Positions 36,004-45,406 of a stretch of 64,000 nt of DNA are shown piece after piece. A program made the translations under genes and the position numbers. Origin of the DNA: Chryseobacterium glaciei (GTDB lineage: Bacteria > Bacteroidota > Bacteroidia > Flavobacteriales > Weeksellaceae); NCBI RefSeq assembly GCF_001648155.1, contig NZ_CP015199.1, positions 558,001 through 622,000 of the forward strand. Direction: 5' to 3'. Position 1 is the stretch's first letter; every line of letters starts with the position of its first letter. Under the pieces are notes generated by a model that was not told where the DNA came from, searched no databases, and saw only the letters and a program-made list of their open reading frames with translations.

Positions 36004-38283
36004 ATGAATTTGGGGAAGTATAGAAATCTAATTTTTTACGTTGTTACAATTGCCGTTTTCTCTTGTTTGATGTACTACTTCATTATAGAAGGACAAACAT
36101 TGGAAGCTGGAGAAAATATTGTCGTAAAAACTAGCACGGGCTCTACTTGGGAAAACTTTATAGAGTCTTTTAAGACCAATCTGCATCATCCGCTGGCTTT
36201 ATTATTGGCACAGATCGTCACCATAATTCTTGTCGCAAGATTATTCGGATGGATCTGTATGAAAATAAAACAACCTACCGTAATTGGAGAAATGATTGCA
36301 GGTATTGTGTTAGGGCCATCACTTTTAGGAATGTATTTTCCTGAATTTTCAACATTTCTTTTTCCTAAAGAATCATTGGGTAACTTACAGTTTTTGAGTC
36401 AGATAGGACTAATCCTTTTCATGTATATTGTTGGAATGGAGCTGGATTTGAGCGTTTTAAGAAAAAAAGCTCACGATGCTGTCGTAATCAGTCACGCAAG
36501 TATTATTATTCCATTTGCATTAGGAATCGGACTTTCATATTTTATTTATAAAGAATTTGCTCCGGACGGAATTCAGTTCACTTCCTTTGCTTTATTTATC
36601 GCGATAGCAATGAGTATCACTGCATTTCCGGTATTGGCGAGGATTGTTCAGGAGAGAAATCTTCAAAAGACAAAACTGGGAACCATCGTAATTACCTGCG
36701 CTGCAGCCGATGATATTACAGCTTGGTGTATTTTGGCAGCCGTAATTGCTATTGTAAAGGCAGGATCTTTTGCAAGTTCTATCTACGTGATTATCATGGC
36801 GATTGGTTATGTATTTTTAATGATTAAAATTGTACGACCATTCCTTAAAAGAATCGGAGATTTGCAGGCTGGAAAAAACACCATCAACAAACCGATGGTC
36901 GCTATTTTCTTTCTTACATTAATTCTTTCTGCATACGCAACAGAAGTTATCGGTATTCATGCTTTATTCGGAGCTTTTATGGCAGGAGCAATTATGCCTG
37001 AAAATGCAAAATTCCGTACCATGTTTATCGACAAGGTAGAAGATGTTGCATTGGTACTTTTACTTCCATTATTCTTTGTATTTACGGGACTTCGTACACA
37101 AATAGGATTATTAAATGACAGTCATTTATGGATTATCACAGGATTTATTATTCTAACAGCCGTTTTAGGGAAGTTCGCTGGAAGTGCATTAGCTGCTAAA
37201 TTCCTCGGAATCAATTGGAAAGAAAGCTTAACTATCGGAGCCTTAATGAATACCAGAGGTTTGATGGAATTAATTGTTCTGAATATTGGATATGATCTGG
37301 GAGTTTTAAGTCCAGAAATCTTTGCAATGATGGTTATTATGGCCTTATTCACCACTTTTATGACAGGACCCGCTTTAGATTTCATTAATTATGCTTTTAA
37401 ATCTAAAAAAAATGAAGAAGAAAAGCATGATGAAAACGATACTAAATACCGCGTTCTCCTTTCTTTCGACAATCCGGAATCCGGAAGTACATTATTGAAA
37501 TTGGCGCATGATTTCACCAATAAAATGAACGGAAACAAGAGCATCACCGCAATGAATATCGCTCCCGTAGACGAAATGCATGCTTACGAAATCAATGAAT
37601 ATGAAAATGAACAGTTTAAAAACGTTATTGAAACTTCTCACGACCTTCAATTAGAGGTAACTACCCTTTTCAAAGCTTCAACAGATATTGAAAACGACCT
37701 TACTCACATTACGAATAAAGGAAATTATGATCTTCTTTTGATCATGCTGGGAAAATCAATGTATGAAGGAAGTTTACTAGGAAGATTATTAGGTTTTACA
37801 ACTAAAATTATTAATCCTGAAAAACTTTTAAATACCGTAAAAGGCAAAGGTTACATCTTCAACAACTCTCCTTTTGACGATTTTACATTGCAAATATTAG
37901 ATAAAACAAATATTCCGGTTGGAGTTTTGGTTGAAAAAGATTTTCAGTCTGCCGACAGAGTTTTTGTTCCGATTTTTAATTTAAGTGATTTTTATTTGCT
38001 TGAATATGCGAAAAGATTGATCAATAATAACAATTCCCAGATCATTATTCTTGATGCCGGAGGACAGATAAGAAGTAATATTGAGGTTAAAGAACTGATC
38101 AGAAGTATTGAACAGGTTGCACCCAATCACATCACACTATATAACGAGAAGAAGATTGAGAAAGAATTTCTGGATTCTCAAGATTTAATGTTGATCAGCA
38201 GCAAAAGCTGGAAAAGCCTGATTGACACGAAAAGCCTTTGGTTATCGGATATCCCATCGACACTTATCATATCCAACCCTTAA
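36004..38283 (+). CDS. CPA2-type cation/proton antiporter with C-terminal Usp-like domain
   Basis: A 759-residue membrane protein. After a first helix and a short outside loop, the exchanger domain spans about 60-440 with roughly twelve helices and motifs such as PTVIGEMIAGIVLGPSLLG and LMNTRGLMELIVLNIG. Residues about 460-759 are cytoplasmic and look like two universal-stress-protein-like units. This layout is that of Na+(K+)/H+ antiporters common in Bacteroidetes. The start at ATG 36004 is preferred over an in-frame TTG 21 nt earlier. Confidence 0.9.
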   Translation: MNLGKYRNLIFYVVTIAVFSCLMYYFIIEGQTLEAGENIVVKTSTGSTWENFIESFKTNLHHPLALLLAQIVTIILVARLFGWICMKIKQPTVIGEMIAGIVLGPSLLGMYFPEFSTFLFPKESLGNLQFLSQIGLILFMYIVGMELDLSVLRKKAHDAVVISHASIIIPFALGIGLSYFIYKEFAPDGIQFTSFALFIAIAMSITAFPVLARIVQERNLQKTKLGTIVITCAAADDITAWCILAAVIAIVKAGSFASSIYVIIMAIGYVFLMIKIVRPFLKRIGDLQAGKNTINKPMVAIFFLTLILSAYATEVIGIHALFGAFMAGAIMPENAKFRTMFIDKVEDVALVLLLPLFFVFTGLRTQIGLLNDSHLWIITGFIILTAVLGKFAGSALAAKFLGINWKESLTIGALMNTRGLMELIVLNIGYDLGVLSPEIFAMMVIMALFTTFMTGPALDFINYAFKSKKNEEEKHDENDTKYRVLLSFDNPESGSTLLKLAHDFTNKMNGNKSITAMNIAPVDEMHAYEINEYENEQFKNVIETSHDLQLEVTTLFKASTDIENDLTHITNKGNYDLLLIMLGKSMYEGSLLGRLLGFTTKIINPEKLLNTVKGKGYIFNNSPFDDFTLQILDKTNIPVGVLVEKDFQSADRVFVPIFNLSDFYLLEYAKRLINNNNSQIIILDAGGQIRSNIEVKELIRSIEQVAPNHITLYNEKKIEKEFLDSQDLMLISSKSWKSLIDTKSLWLSDIPSTLIISNP

Positions 38284-38467
38284 TTTGATTTATAATATTT
38301 TTTTAAATAGAAAAATTTTCAGTCTTATTTTATTTATATATTAAATAAATCTATAATTAAAAATTACAATCCATTTATAAACTACATAACTTATTAAGAC
38401 ATAAATAATTTTAATTAGTGACTTTTTTTCATGCATTTTCCTTTTATTACTTTTACAGAAAAAATGT

Positions 38468-39310
38468 ATGAAAAAAAGTTTTTTAATTATTCTCATCCTT
38501 CTAATCTCTTGTCATAGAGATAATTCAGTGCAAGAAGATGATAACTCAAATGCTCAAAAAATAAAAATTCCCGTTGTTGTTAATGTTCTATATGAAACAC
38601 CAGCAGGGAATATTTCAGAAGAACAAATACGATCTCAAATTGCAGTTTTGAATGAAGATTTTAATGCTAAAAATTCTGACTTTAATTCTGTACCTGCAGT
38701 ATTTGCAGGGGTAAAAGCAGATGTTGGAATAGAGTTTGTCCTGACAGCTATCCATAGAGCTAAAATGGACATGAGCAAATGGGACAATTCTGATGCAGGT
38801 GGAGGTATGAAGGAAACCGCCAAAGGAGGGCTAGATTCTACCGATCCTTCTTCAAAATTAAACATTCATGTCGTAGAGAAATTAAAAAACGACTCAATAA
38901 CAATTGGCTTTGCAGATGATCCCAATGGTGATATAAAAATTAATGGAGTCGTAGTATTATCAAAAGCTTTTGGTCGCATCGGAACCGTTGTTGCTCCTAC
39001 CAATAAAGGCCGTGTAGCAGTACATGAAATAGGTCATTGGCTAGGTCTTACCCATCTCTTTAATGGAGATAAAGACGGAGACTGCGTAGATGACGGCGTG
39101 GAAGACACACCAATACATTCATCTGATGTTCAAGGAAACCCCTCTTTTCCTCGTCATGGAACATGCCCAAATTCACCTATAGAAATGACTATGAATTACA
39201 TGTGCATCACAGATGATGTTGCAAAGTATATGTTTACCAACGGACAAAAAAAACTTATGCTTTCTAAATTTACAGTAGGCAGTCCATGGTATAACTTCAG
39301 AATGAAATAA
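38468..39310 (+). CDS. M43-family (cytophagalysin-like) zinc metalloprotease, lipoprotein
   Basis: A 280-residue protein with a lipoprotein signal (ILLISCHRD). The M43/pappalysin motif VHEIGHWLGLTHLF is at about 188-201, followed by the cysteine-bracketed loop (CVDDGVEDTP ... GTCPN) and the Met-turn MTMNYM. Probably outer-membrane attached, cutting external proteins. A terminator-like hairpin lies 150 nt after the stop. Confidence 0.9.
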   Translation: MKKSFLIILILLISCHRDNSVQEDDNSNAQKIKIPVVVNVLYETPAGNISEEQIRSQIAVLNEDFNAKNSDFNSVPAVFAGVKADVGIEFVLTAIHRAKMDMSKWDNSDAGGGMKETAKGGLDSTDPSSKLNIHVVEKLKNDSITIGFADDPNGDIKINGVVVLSKAFGRIGTVVAPTNKGRVAVHEIGHWLGLTHLFNGDKDGDCVDDGVEDTPIHSSDVQGNPSFPRHGTCPNSPIEMTMNYMCITDDVAKYMFTNGQKKLMLSKFTVGSPWYNFRMK

Positions 39311-39412
39311 TACAGTTAAATAATCCGTTGTGTATTTTAATTTCAAACAACTTAAAAATTGACATTTTTAATTAAAATTAATCTCTTTGGCACGATTATT
39401 TAATATAGACAA

Positions 39413-39480
39413 GCAACTCATGTTTAATTTGAGTTTTCATGGTTATTAGTTTTTATCCCTGGTTAACCCCAGGGATTTTT
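39413..39480 (+). ncRNA. Candidate small RNA or 3' end of the protease mRNA
   Basis: A hairpin AACTCA/TGAGTT (39415-39420, 39430-39435) is followed by a strong terminator, ATCCCTGG/CCAGGGAT at 39455-39476 with a T-run. A TGGCACG sequence at 39388 looks like the upstream half of a sigma-54 promoter, but the -12 half (TTTA) is poor. A 9-codon frame (MFNLSFHGY) ends just before the terminator. It may simply end the protease transcript. Confidence 0.4.
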
Positions 39481-39553
39481 ATTTTAAAACATATTTTTAA
39501 CAAATCTGTAATTATTAACTGAAAATCATATTTACATTTTAAGAAATATTTTA

Positions 39554-39561
39554 TACCTTCG
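39554..39561 (+). promoter_or_regulatory. Probable tyrA leader promoter
   Basis: TACCTTCG followed by C, one mismatch from TAnnTTTG, with TTA 19 bp upstream. It would start transcription just at or before the putative leader peptide. Confidence 0.4.
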
Positions 39562-39565
39562 CTTT

Positions 39566-39622
39566 GTGATTATAAACAAAAGAACATATTATTATAGAAT
39601 TTTAACCTCAAATTTGGGATAG
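39566..39622 (+). CDS. Putative tyrosine leader peptide for tyrA
   Basis: An 18-codon frame from GTG to TAG reads (V/M)IINKRTYYYRILTSNLG. Three consecutive TAT tyrosine codons (39587-39595) lie about 52 nt before a terminator hairpin and upstream of a tyrosine-synthesis gene, the layout of ribosome-mediated attenuation. The weak points are the GTG start, which lies very near the expected transcription start, and the lack of a clear antiterminator stem; GGG.TAGG at 39617-39624 can pair partly with CCTCGTCC. Confidence 0.45.
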   Translation: MIINKRTYYYRILTSNLG

Positions 39623-39646
39623 GGATTCTTGTAAACATAACATAAA

Positions 39647-39670
39647 CCTCGTCCTTGGACGGGGTTTTTT
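39647..39670 (+). terminator. Attenuator-type terminator before tyrA
   Basis: CCTCGTCC/GGACGGGG with a T-run, ending 18 nt before the tyrA start codon. No other gene lies between it and the preceding terminator at 39455, so it acts on the tyrA leader transcript. Confidence 0.72.
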
Positions 39671-39688
39671 ATTTTAAAATTTAAAAAG

Positions 39689-40534
39689 ATGAAAATAAGT
39701 ATTATAGGCGTAGGTCTTATTGGAGGGTCGATTGCTTTAAAATTAAGACAAAAAGGAATTACAGATTTCATTTATGGAATCGACAATAATAATGAACATC
39801 TTAACCAAGCATTAGATTTAAAAATAATTGATGCTAAAGTTGATCTTGAATACGGAATAAAAAATTCTGATCTTATCATCGTAGCTATTCCCGTAGATTC
39901 TGCAAGGAAAATTTTGCCTAATATTTTAGATCTGATTTCAGAAAACCAAACCGTAATGGATGCCGGTTCTACCAAAGCTGGAATTGTTGTTGCCGTAAAA
40001 GATCACCCAAAACGTTCAAGATTTGTAGCCTTTCACCCAATGTGGGGAACGGAAAATAATGGCCCAAAATCTGCTGTTTCAGAAAGTTTTTCAGGAAAAG
40101 CAGGGGTTATTTGTAATAAAGAAGAATCTGCAGAAGATGCTTTACATTTAGTTGAAAAAATCGTTGAAAGTCTTGATATGCATTTGATTTACATGAATGC
40201 AGAAGCTCATGATGTTCACACCGCTTATATTTCACATATTTCACACATTACATCTTATGCTTTAGCAAATACAGTATTGGAAAAAGAGCGTGAAGAAGAA
40301 ACTATTTTTCAATTGGCGAGTTCCGGTTTTTCGAGTACGGTTCGTTTAGCAAAATCTCATCCTGAAATGTGGGTTCCGATCTTTAAACAAAACAAAGAAA
40401 ATGTTTTGGATGTTTTGAATGAACATATTTCTCAGTTAAGGAAATTCAAAGTTGCCTTGGAAAAAGAGAATTATGAATACTTAGGAGAATTGATTTCTAA
40501 TGCTAATAAAATACGAGGAATACTTGATAAATAG
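39689..40534 (+). CDS. tyrA: Prephenate dehydrogenase
   Basis: A 281-residue enzyme of the tyrosine branch, oxidising prephenate to 4-hydroxyphenylpyruvate with NAD(P). The Rossmann start is IIGVGLIGGSIALKLRQKG, followed by DAGSTKAGI, the catalytic-region HPMWGTEN and TAYISHISHITSYALA. The C-terminal dimerisation helices are present; no ACT or chorismate mutase domain is fused. It is transcribed alone from a leader with a probable tyrosine attenuator. Confidence 0.93.
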   Translation: MKISIIGVGLIGGSIALKLRQKGITDFIYGIDNNNEHLNQALDLKIIDAKVDLEYGIKNSDLIIVAIPVDSARKILPNILDLISENQTVMDAGSTKAGIVVAVKDHPKRSRFVAFHPMWGTENNGPKSAVSESFSGKAGVICNKEESAEDALHLVEKIVESLDMHLIYMNAEAHDVHTAYISHISHITSYALANTVLEKEREEETIFQLASSGFSSTVRLAKSHPEMWVPIFKQNKENVLDVLNEHISQLRKFKVALEKENYEYLGELISNANKIRGILDK

Positions 40535-40540
40535 CATTAT

Positions 40541-40740
40541 TTTCTTTTGTCTTAACACAAAAGAAACAAAAAGTCAAGACTGGAAACTTCGGCTAAAAAT
40601 TAAAATTTAATCCTAAAATCCCCAAAACTCACGCGAATTTAAAATAGATTTATTATCAAATTTTATCTCGCGCTCAAACAGTGGGAATTTTTTAACGGAT
40701 TAAGTTTTAATTTTCTTAACGCCGAAGTTTCCTAAGTCGT
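40541..40740. repeat. Dispersed repeat, copy 1
   Basis: Starts TTTCTTTTGTCTTAACACAA, contains GTCAAGACTGGAAACTTCGG and CTCGCGCTCAAACAGT, and ends AACGCCGAAGTTTCCTAAGT. Two closely related copies lie in tandem at 60975 and 61246. Its first 25 bp form a hairpin (CTTTTGT/ACAAAAG). No coding frame. Confidence 0.75.
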
Positions 40741-40810
40741 TTTTTAAACATAATCAGAATTTGTATCCGTAATGAAATATTACTCATTACCAATTACTTA
40801 TTATTCATAA

Positions 40811-42232
40811 TTAGCATTCTGGGACGTTTACAGCAATCGCCAACCCACCTTCAGAAGTTTCTTTAAATCTATCGTTCATTGATAATGCCGTTTCCCACAT
40901 GGTTTGAACAACCTGATCTAAACTTACCTTTGCTTTTGCAGGATCACTTTCAAGAGCGATATTTGCTGCTGTGATTGCTTTTATAGCGCCCATTGTATTT
41001 CTTTCAATACAAGGAATTTGTACCAACCCTTTGATCGGATCACAGGTTAAACCTAAATGATGCTCCATTGCAATCTCAGCAGCCATTAAAACCTGACCAA
41101 CACTTCCGCCAAGAATTTCCGTCAAACCTGCCGCAGCCATAGCCGAAGAAACGCCGACCTCAGCCTGACAACCTCCCATTGCTGCGGAAATTGTTGCATT
41201 TTTTTTGAATAATGTTCCGATTTCTCCTGCAACCAATAAAAATCTTGCAATATCGTCTTCACTATTGAATGGCGTAAAAGCCTGAGAATAGATTAACACA
41301 GCAGGAATAACCCCACTCGCTCCGTTGGTAGGAGCTGTAATTATCCTTCCAAAAGCTGCATTTTCTTCATTTACAGCCAATGCAAAACACGCAATCCATT
41401 TATTGATATTGGTAAAGTTTTCTTCGGCATCTATAACCATTTGGAACCATTCATCCTTATTTTTATAAATCTTATCTTCACCTAATAATTTTCTGTTGAT
41501 TCCGGCAGCTCTTCTGGTAACATTCAGTCCACCAGGGAGAATGCCTTCTTTGTTTACGCCTTTATAGATACATTCTTTAATCTGCTTCCAAATGTAAAGT
41601 GCTTCAGCTCTTGTTTCTTCCTGAGTTCTCCAGCTTTCTTCATTAATTAAAATTAAATCTGACATCTTGCTAAAGCCTAATTTATCACAGTATTTTACAA
41701 TATCTGCAGCTTTATGACAAGGATACAAAGTACGTACACACTGCTTTTCTATCGAGTTTTTTTCCTGACTTGCGATAAAACCTCCTCCAACAGAATAAAA
41801 ATCCTGAACAAGCTCGGTTCCGTCTTCAAAAATAGCTTTGAAAATCATTCCGTTTGGATGAAAATCAAGAGATTTCTGCATATTTAAAACCAAATGATGC
41901 CCGTAAATAAATGGAATTTTCTTTTCACCTCCCAGATTTAAGATCTGAGTATCTTTTATTTCTCCTATTTTTTCATCAATTTTTGACGTATTGATTGTCT
42001 TAAAATCTTCGCCATTCAAACCAAGCATTCCGGCAATATCAGTACCGTGACCGATTCCCGTTTTAGCTAATGAACCGAAAAATTCAAGAAAAACTTCCTT
42101 CACCTCAGCAATTGATTTTTCCCTCTTAATAATCCTGATAAATGCAGACGCTGCATTCCAAGGTCCCATCGTATGCGAACTTGACGGACCTATTCCTACT
42201 TTAATAATCTCAAAAACCGATATTGATTCCAT
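40811..42232 (-). CDS. sdaA: L-serine ammonia-lyase (iron-sulfur type)
   Basis: A 473-residue single-chain enzyme that deaminates serine to pyruvate using a 4Fe-4S cluster. The N-terminal beta domain begins SVFEIIKVGIGPSSSHTMGPW; the C-terminal alpha domain has GATNGASG-type sequence (APTNGASGVIPAV), GGCQAEVGVSSAMAAAGL and the cluster region LTCDPIKGLVQIPCIERN. Length is normal. Expressed from its own promoter box. Confidence 0.95.
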   Translation of the reverse strand: MESISVFEIIKVGIGPSSSHTMGPWNAASAFIRIIKREKSIAEVKEVFLEFFGSLAKTGIGHGTDIAGMLGLNGEDFKTINTSKIDEKIGEIKDTQILNLGGEKKIPFIYGHHLVLNMQKSLDFHPNGMIFKAIFEDGTELVQDFYSVGGGFIASQEKNSIEKQCVRTLYPCHKAADIVKYCDKLGFSKMSDLILINEESWRTQEETRAEALYIWKQIKECIYKGVNKEGILPGGLNVTRRAAGINRKLLGEDKIYKNKDEWFQMVIDAEENFTNINKWIACFALAVNEENAAFGRIITAPTNGASGVIPAVLIYSQAFTPFNSEDDIARFLLVAGEIGTLFKKNATISAAMGGCQAEVGVSSAMAAAGLTEILGGSVGQVLMAAEIAMEHHLGLTCDPIKGLVQIPCIERNTMGAIKAITAANIALESDPAKAKVSLDQVVQTMWETALSMNDRFKETSEGGLAIAVNVPEC

Positions 42233-42261
42233 ATAAATGATTCATCATTTTTTCCTAAACA

Positions 42262-42269
42262 CAAAGATA
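42262..42269 (-). promoter_or_regulatory. Promoter box for sdaA
   Basis: Minus strand TATCTTTG, a full match to TAnnTTTG, 30 bp before the start codon. Confidence 0.5.
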
Positions 42270-42288
42270 CACCATAAATCGAAAAGCA

Positions 42289-42320
42289 AAAGCCGGAGAT
42301 GAAAAATCAACTCCGGCTTT
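42289..42320 (-). terminator. Terminator after amt
   Basis: Perfect 10-bp stem AAAGCCGGAG/CTCCGGCTTT, with an A-run on the side read last by the amt transcript. Between it and amt lie short TTGTGAAT/AATTCACAATTCAC repeats. Confidence 0.82.
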
Positions 42321-42468
42321 CAAATTAAAACTATATGAACGCAATATGATTATTTTCAAGATGTCAATTGTGAATAAGTCAATTGCTTTACAGTCAATTT
42401 TTAAAATTCACTTGCGAAGCAAAATTCACTATTGACAATTCACAATTCACAATTCACCTTTCACCTTT

Positions 42469-43812
42469 TCAGCAAATACTTTCTTCGTGTTGAGAAAGAT
42501 CAAGTCCCATATCTTCAGCTTCTTCCGAAACTCTCAACGTAATAATACTGTCTGTGATTTTATATAATAGCAATGATCCAAAAAACGCAAATATTGAAAC
42601 CAAAACCAACGCCATCATATGATGTGCAAAAACTTCAAAACCGCCATGAAGAAGACTCGCATTTTCGCCATGCGCAAATATTGCCGTTAAAATCATTCCC
42701 ATGATACCTCCTACCCCATGACAGGCGAAAACATCTAACGTGTCGTCGATCTTTTTTAAAGCTTTCCAATTCAACATTACATTAGAAACTATAGCCGAAA
42801 TAAAACCTATGAAAAGGCTTTCTGCGATAGAGACAAAGCCACATCCGGGAGTAATTGCGACAAGTCCAACGACTGCGCCTATACAAGCTCCCAAAGCAGA
42901 AACACTTCGCCCATTGATTCTGTCAAAAAATATCCATGTCATCATTGCTGATGCGGAAGCGATTGTTGTTGTTCCAAAAGCAGTCGCAGCAGTTGCATTG
43001 GCAGCCAAAGCAGAACCTGCATTAAAACCGAACCATCCGAACCATAGCATTCCGGTGCCCAGAAGAACGAAAGGAATATTTGAAGGCTCATGATGCGGAT
43101 TTTTCCTGTTACCTAAAACAATCGCTCCAGCCAAAGCGGCAAATCCGGCACTCATGTGAACGACCGTTCCGCCCGCGAAATCTTTAACTCCAAAATATTT
43201 ATTTAAAAGTCCTTCCGGATGCCAAACCATATGACAAAGTGGTGCATAGATGAAAATACTGAAAAGCACCATGAATAGTAAATAGGAAATAAAACGTACT
43301 CTTTCTGCAAATGACCCCGTGATCAAAGCCGGAGTAATCACTGCAAACTTCATCTGAAACAATGCAAAAAGCACAAAAGGTATCGTAGAAGCCATCATTT
43401 TATGAGGCAAAACTCCTACACGACTGAAAAAAGGATAGCTTAACGGATTTCCGATAATGCCATAATGTACCCCATTAATTTCAAAGCCTAAAGAATCTCC
43501 AAAAGATAAAGAAAAGCCAACAACCACCCAAAGAATGGAAATTACACCCAACGCGATAAAACTTTGAAGCATTGTAGAAATTACATTTTTCTTACCAACC
43601 ATTCCGCCGTAGAAAAATGATAAACCTGGAGTCATAAGCAAAACAAGACCTGCCGCCGCCAAAATCCAGGCTACATCGGCACCAACGATTTTATCTTCGC
43701 CTAAGAATTCTCCGTTATTTGGAAAATCAACGATTGGACTCCAAAATAAACCGCCTATTGCAATAAGAGCAATGGTGGTAAATGAGACAATCCATTTTAA
43801 CCCTACTTTCAT
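42469..43812 (-). CDS. amt: Ammonium transporter Amt
   Basis: A 447-residue channel with a cleavable-looking first helix and eleven further membrane segments. The conserved pore histidines occur in VVHMSAGFAALAGA and CHGVGGIMG, with GTGMLWFGWFGFNAGSA between. Length is standard. No GlnK/PII gene is adjacent, which is unusual but not rare. Confidence 0.95.
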   Translation of the reverse strand: MKVGLKWIVSFTTIALIAIGGLFWSPIVDFPNNGEFLGEDKIVGADVAWILAAAGLVLLMTPGLSFFYGGMVGKKNVISTMLQSFIALGVISILWVVVGFSLSFGDSLGFEINGVHYGIIGNPLSYPFFSRVGVLPHKMMASTIPFVLFALFQMKFAVITPALITGSFAERVRFISYLLFMVLFSIFIYAPLCHMVWHPEGLLNKYFGVKDFAGGTVVHMSAGFAALAGAIVLGNRKNPHHEPSNIPFVLLGTGMLWFGWFGFNAGSALAANATAATAFGTTTIASASAMMTWIFFDRINGRSVSALGACIGAVVGLVAITPGCGFVSIAESLFIGFISAIVSNVMLNWKALKKIDDTLDVFACHGVGGIMGMILTAIFAHGENASLLHGGFEVFAHHMMALVLVSIFAFFGSLLLYKITDSIITLRVSEEAEDMGLDLSQHEESIC

Positions 43813-43833
43813 GAAATTTTAATTTAACCCCTT

Positions 43834-43841
43834 CAAAAGTA
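43834..43841 (-). promoter_or_regulatory. Promoter box for amt
   Basis: Minus strand TACTTTTG, a full match to TAnnTTTG, 22 bp before the start codon. Confidence 0.48.
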
Positions 43842-43919
43842 ATAATTAATTTCATTAAAACATAAATTAAAATATACAACCCCTATAAATTTTACATTAA
43901 ATTAAACTAAATGTAATTT

Positions 43920-44564
43920 TTAAAGTAAAAACACCTCATTTAACACTTTTGAAACTTCTTTATATTTCGTGGCAGGAAATAAATGCGTTCCGCCTTTAAT
44001 AATATAATTCGGTTTTGAATTTTTAACAGGAAAAACAATATCCCGATCTCCCAATATCTGAATAACACTTGGGTTTTCCTCAAATTTCCATTCGGAGACT
44101 TTTTCTACCGACCATTTTAAATAATAAGGGTCTCGAACTTTGAAATATTGCAGGATTTTGGGATTTTTAGGATCAAATAACTTTCTGACCACAGAATATA
44201 CATTCGCAGCCCTGTCATTAAAAAGACTCAACGGAAGAACTCTGGGAATCTTAGTAACTTCGCCCGTTCTTATAAATTTTGATTTTTCTTTATCCGATTT
44301 TATACTTCCTAAAATAACTACTTTTTCAGCCGGCTTTATTTTATTGATCTCCTGAACAATAATTCCTCCAAACGAATATCCTAAAAGACAAAAAGGCTCC
44401 GAAACATCTACCTTTTCAGCCATTCTTTCTACATAAAGAGGAAGAGATTCATTTTTTTCAGGAATCAACCAATCAATAAAAACAATTTCGCAATGCTCGG
44501 GAAACTCTAGTCTTTCAAGGACTTTAAAATCTGCACCAAGACCACTTACTACATAAACTTTCAT
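43920..44564 (-). CDS. Alpha/beta hydrolase
   Basis: A 214-residue cytoplasmic hydrolase. It begins KVYVVSGLGADFKVLERLEF, has the nucleophile elbow GYSFGG near 82-87, and late acid/base candidates in ILGDRDIVFP and KGGTHLF. No lid domain. Substrate unknown; small esters are likely. An upstream in-frame ATG (44615) would start before a terminator hairpin, so ATG 44564 is chosen. Confidence 0.82.
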   Translation of the reverse strand: MKVYVVSGLGADFKVLERLEFPEHCEIVFIDWLIPEKNESLPLYVERMAEKVDVSEPFCLLGYSFGGIIVQEINKIKPAEKVVILGSIKSDKEKSKFIRTGEVTKIPRVLPLSLFNDRAANVYSVVRKLFDPKNPKILQYFKVRDPYYLKWSVEKVSEWKFEENPSVIQILGDRDIVFPVKNSKPNYIIKGGTHLFPATKYKEVSKVLNEVFLL

Positions 44565-44580
44565 GTTACTAAAATAAAAA

Positions 44581-44604
44581 AAAAGCATCAAAAAAGATGC
44601 TTTT
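44581..44604 (-). terminator. Terminator after the 44629 surface protein gene
   Basis: Perfect stem AAAAGCATC/GATGCTTTT with a 6-nt loop. Confidence 0.82.
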
Positions 44605-44628
44605 ATCCATATCATTTATATTTTATGA

Positions 44629-45402
44629 TTAATCTTTATGGAAGGAGATGCGTGTGAGACTATCAATAGAAATAGTAGTAATATCATCCGAAGCCACCCA
44701 CTCTAAAATATATCCACCGCCAGTTCCCAAAGGAGCAGGCAAGCTTATTCCATCTGCAATTGTTGTAAAATTATATACCAAAATTCCGCTTGTTTTACCG
44801 GATGGAATCACTCCACTAATTTCAGATCTGAAACCCGACAAAGGATTTCTTAATATAAACCTGATATCCTGGCTCAAAATATTGGAAGATTTAGTATAAT
44901 TCACGATAAGTCTCCATTGGTGAACCTGCCCCAATACTCCGTTTTCAAGAAACTGATTTCCAGCAAAAATTCTTACATCAGAAATCAACGAATTTTCTGG
45001 CCAACTCGTTGTAGGCGCAGTGGCATACACCAATGGCAACGAATAAGTAACCTGCCGCGTTGTATTCGCAGAGACATTAGACCAATTTGGCTTTGTTCCT
45101 GCTCCGGCACCTCCTGCATTAATTTTAACGACACCTTCATTGGGTTTTGTTAATTTTGTCACGATAAGACTACTCCAACTTACCCCGTCATGATAACGTA
45201 AGCTTTTATTGGTAGTATCATAAACCATCATACCTTCAACAGGAGCCAAGATAGTTCCAGGATTAGCCAACCTTGGAATAATGACTCCGGATGTTGTTGA
45301 AACAATATCCAGAACACCTTTAGGATTGGTCGTATTAATTCCGACCTGCCCGCTCATCCTTATAAAAGAAGCAAGGACAAGAATAATAATTTTTTTTTGC
45401 AT
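44629..45402 (-). CDS. Exported surface protein, QVGINTTNP type
   Basis: A 257-residue protein with a signal peptide ending IRMSGQ and the mature start VGINTTNPKGVLDIVS, common in Bacteroidetes surface proteins and tail-fibre-like proteins. The segment GMMVYDTTNKSLRYHDGVSW is also typical of this group. The C-terminal half is beta-rich with no recognised enzyme motif. It shares the N-terminal motif and the leader hairpin with the gene at 45670. Start placed at ATG 45402 to fit the signal peptide. Confidence 0.75.
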   Translation of the reverse strand: MQKKIIILVLASFIRMSGQVGINTTNPKGVLDIVSTTSGVIIPRLANPGTILAPVEGMMVYDTTNKSLRYHDGVSWSSLIVTKLTKPNEGVVKINAGGAGAGTKPNWSNVSANTTRQVTYSLPLVYATAPTTSWPENSLISDVRIFAGNQFLENGVLGQVHQWRLIVNYTKSSNILSQDIRFILRNPLSGFRSEISGVIPSGKTSGILVYNFTTIADGISLPAPLGTGGGYILEWVASDDITTISIDSLTRISFHKD

Positions 45403-45406
45403 AAAT

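Noticed and set aside
39388..39402. Sigma-54 promoter
   Set aside because: The -24 half (TGGCAC) is good, but the -12 half reads TTTA rather than TTGC, and no enhancer-binding protein gene is nearby.
42740..43093. Open frame on the plus strand inside amt
   Set aside because: Antisense shadow of a well-supported transporter gene; Ala/Pro/Lys-rich composition and no start context.
44565..44615. Longer N-terminus for the alpha/beta hydrolase
   Set aside because: It would cross the terminator of the preceding gene and add a hydrophobic stretch not expected for a cytoplasmic hydrolase.
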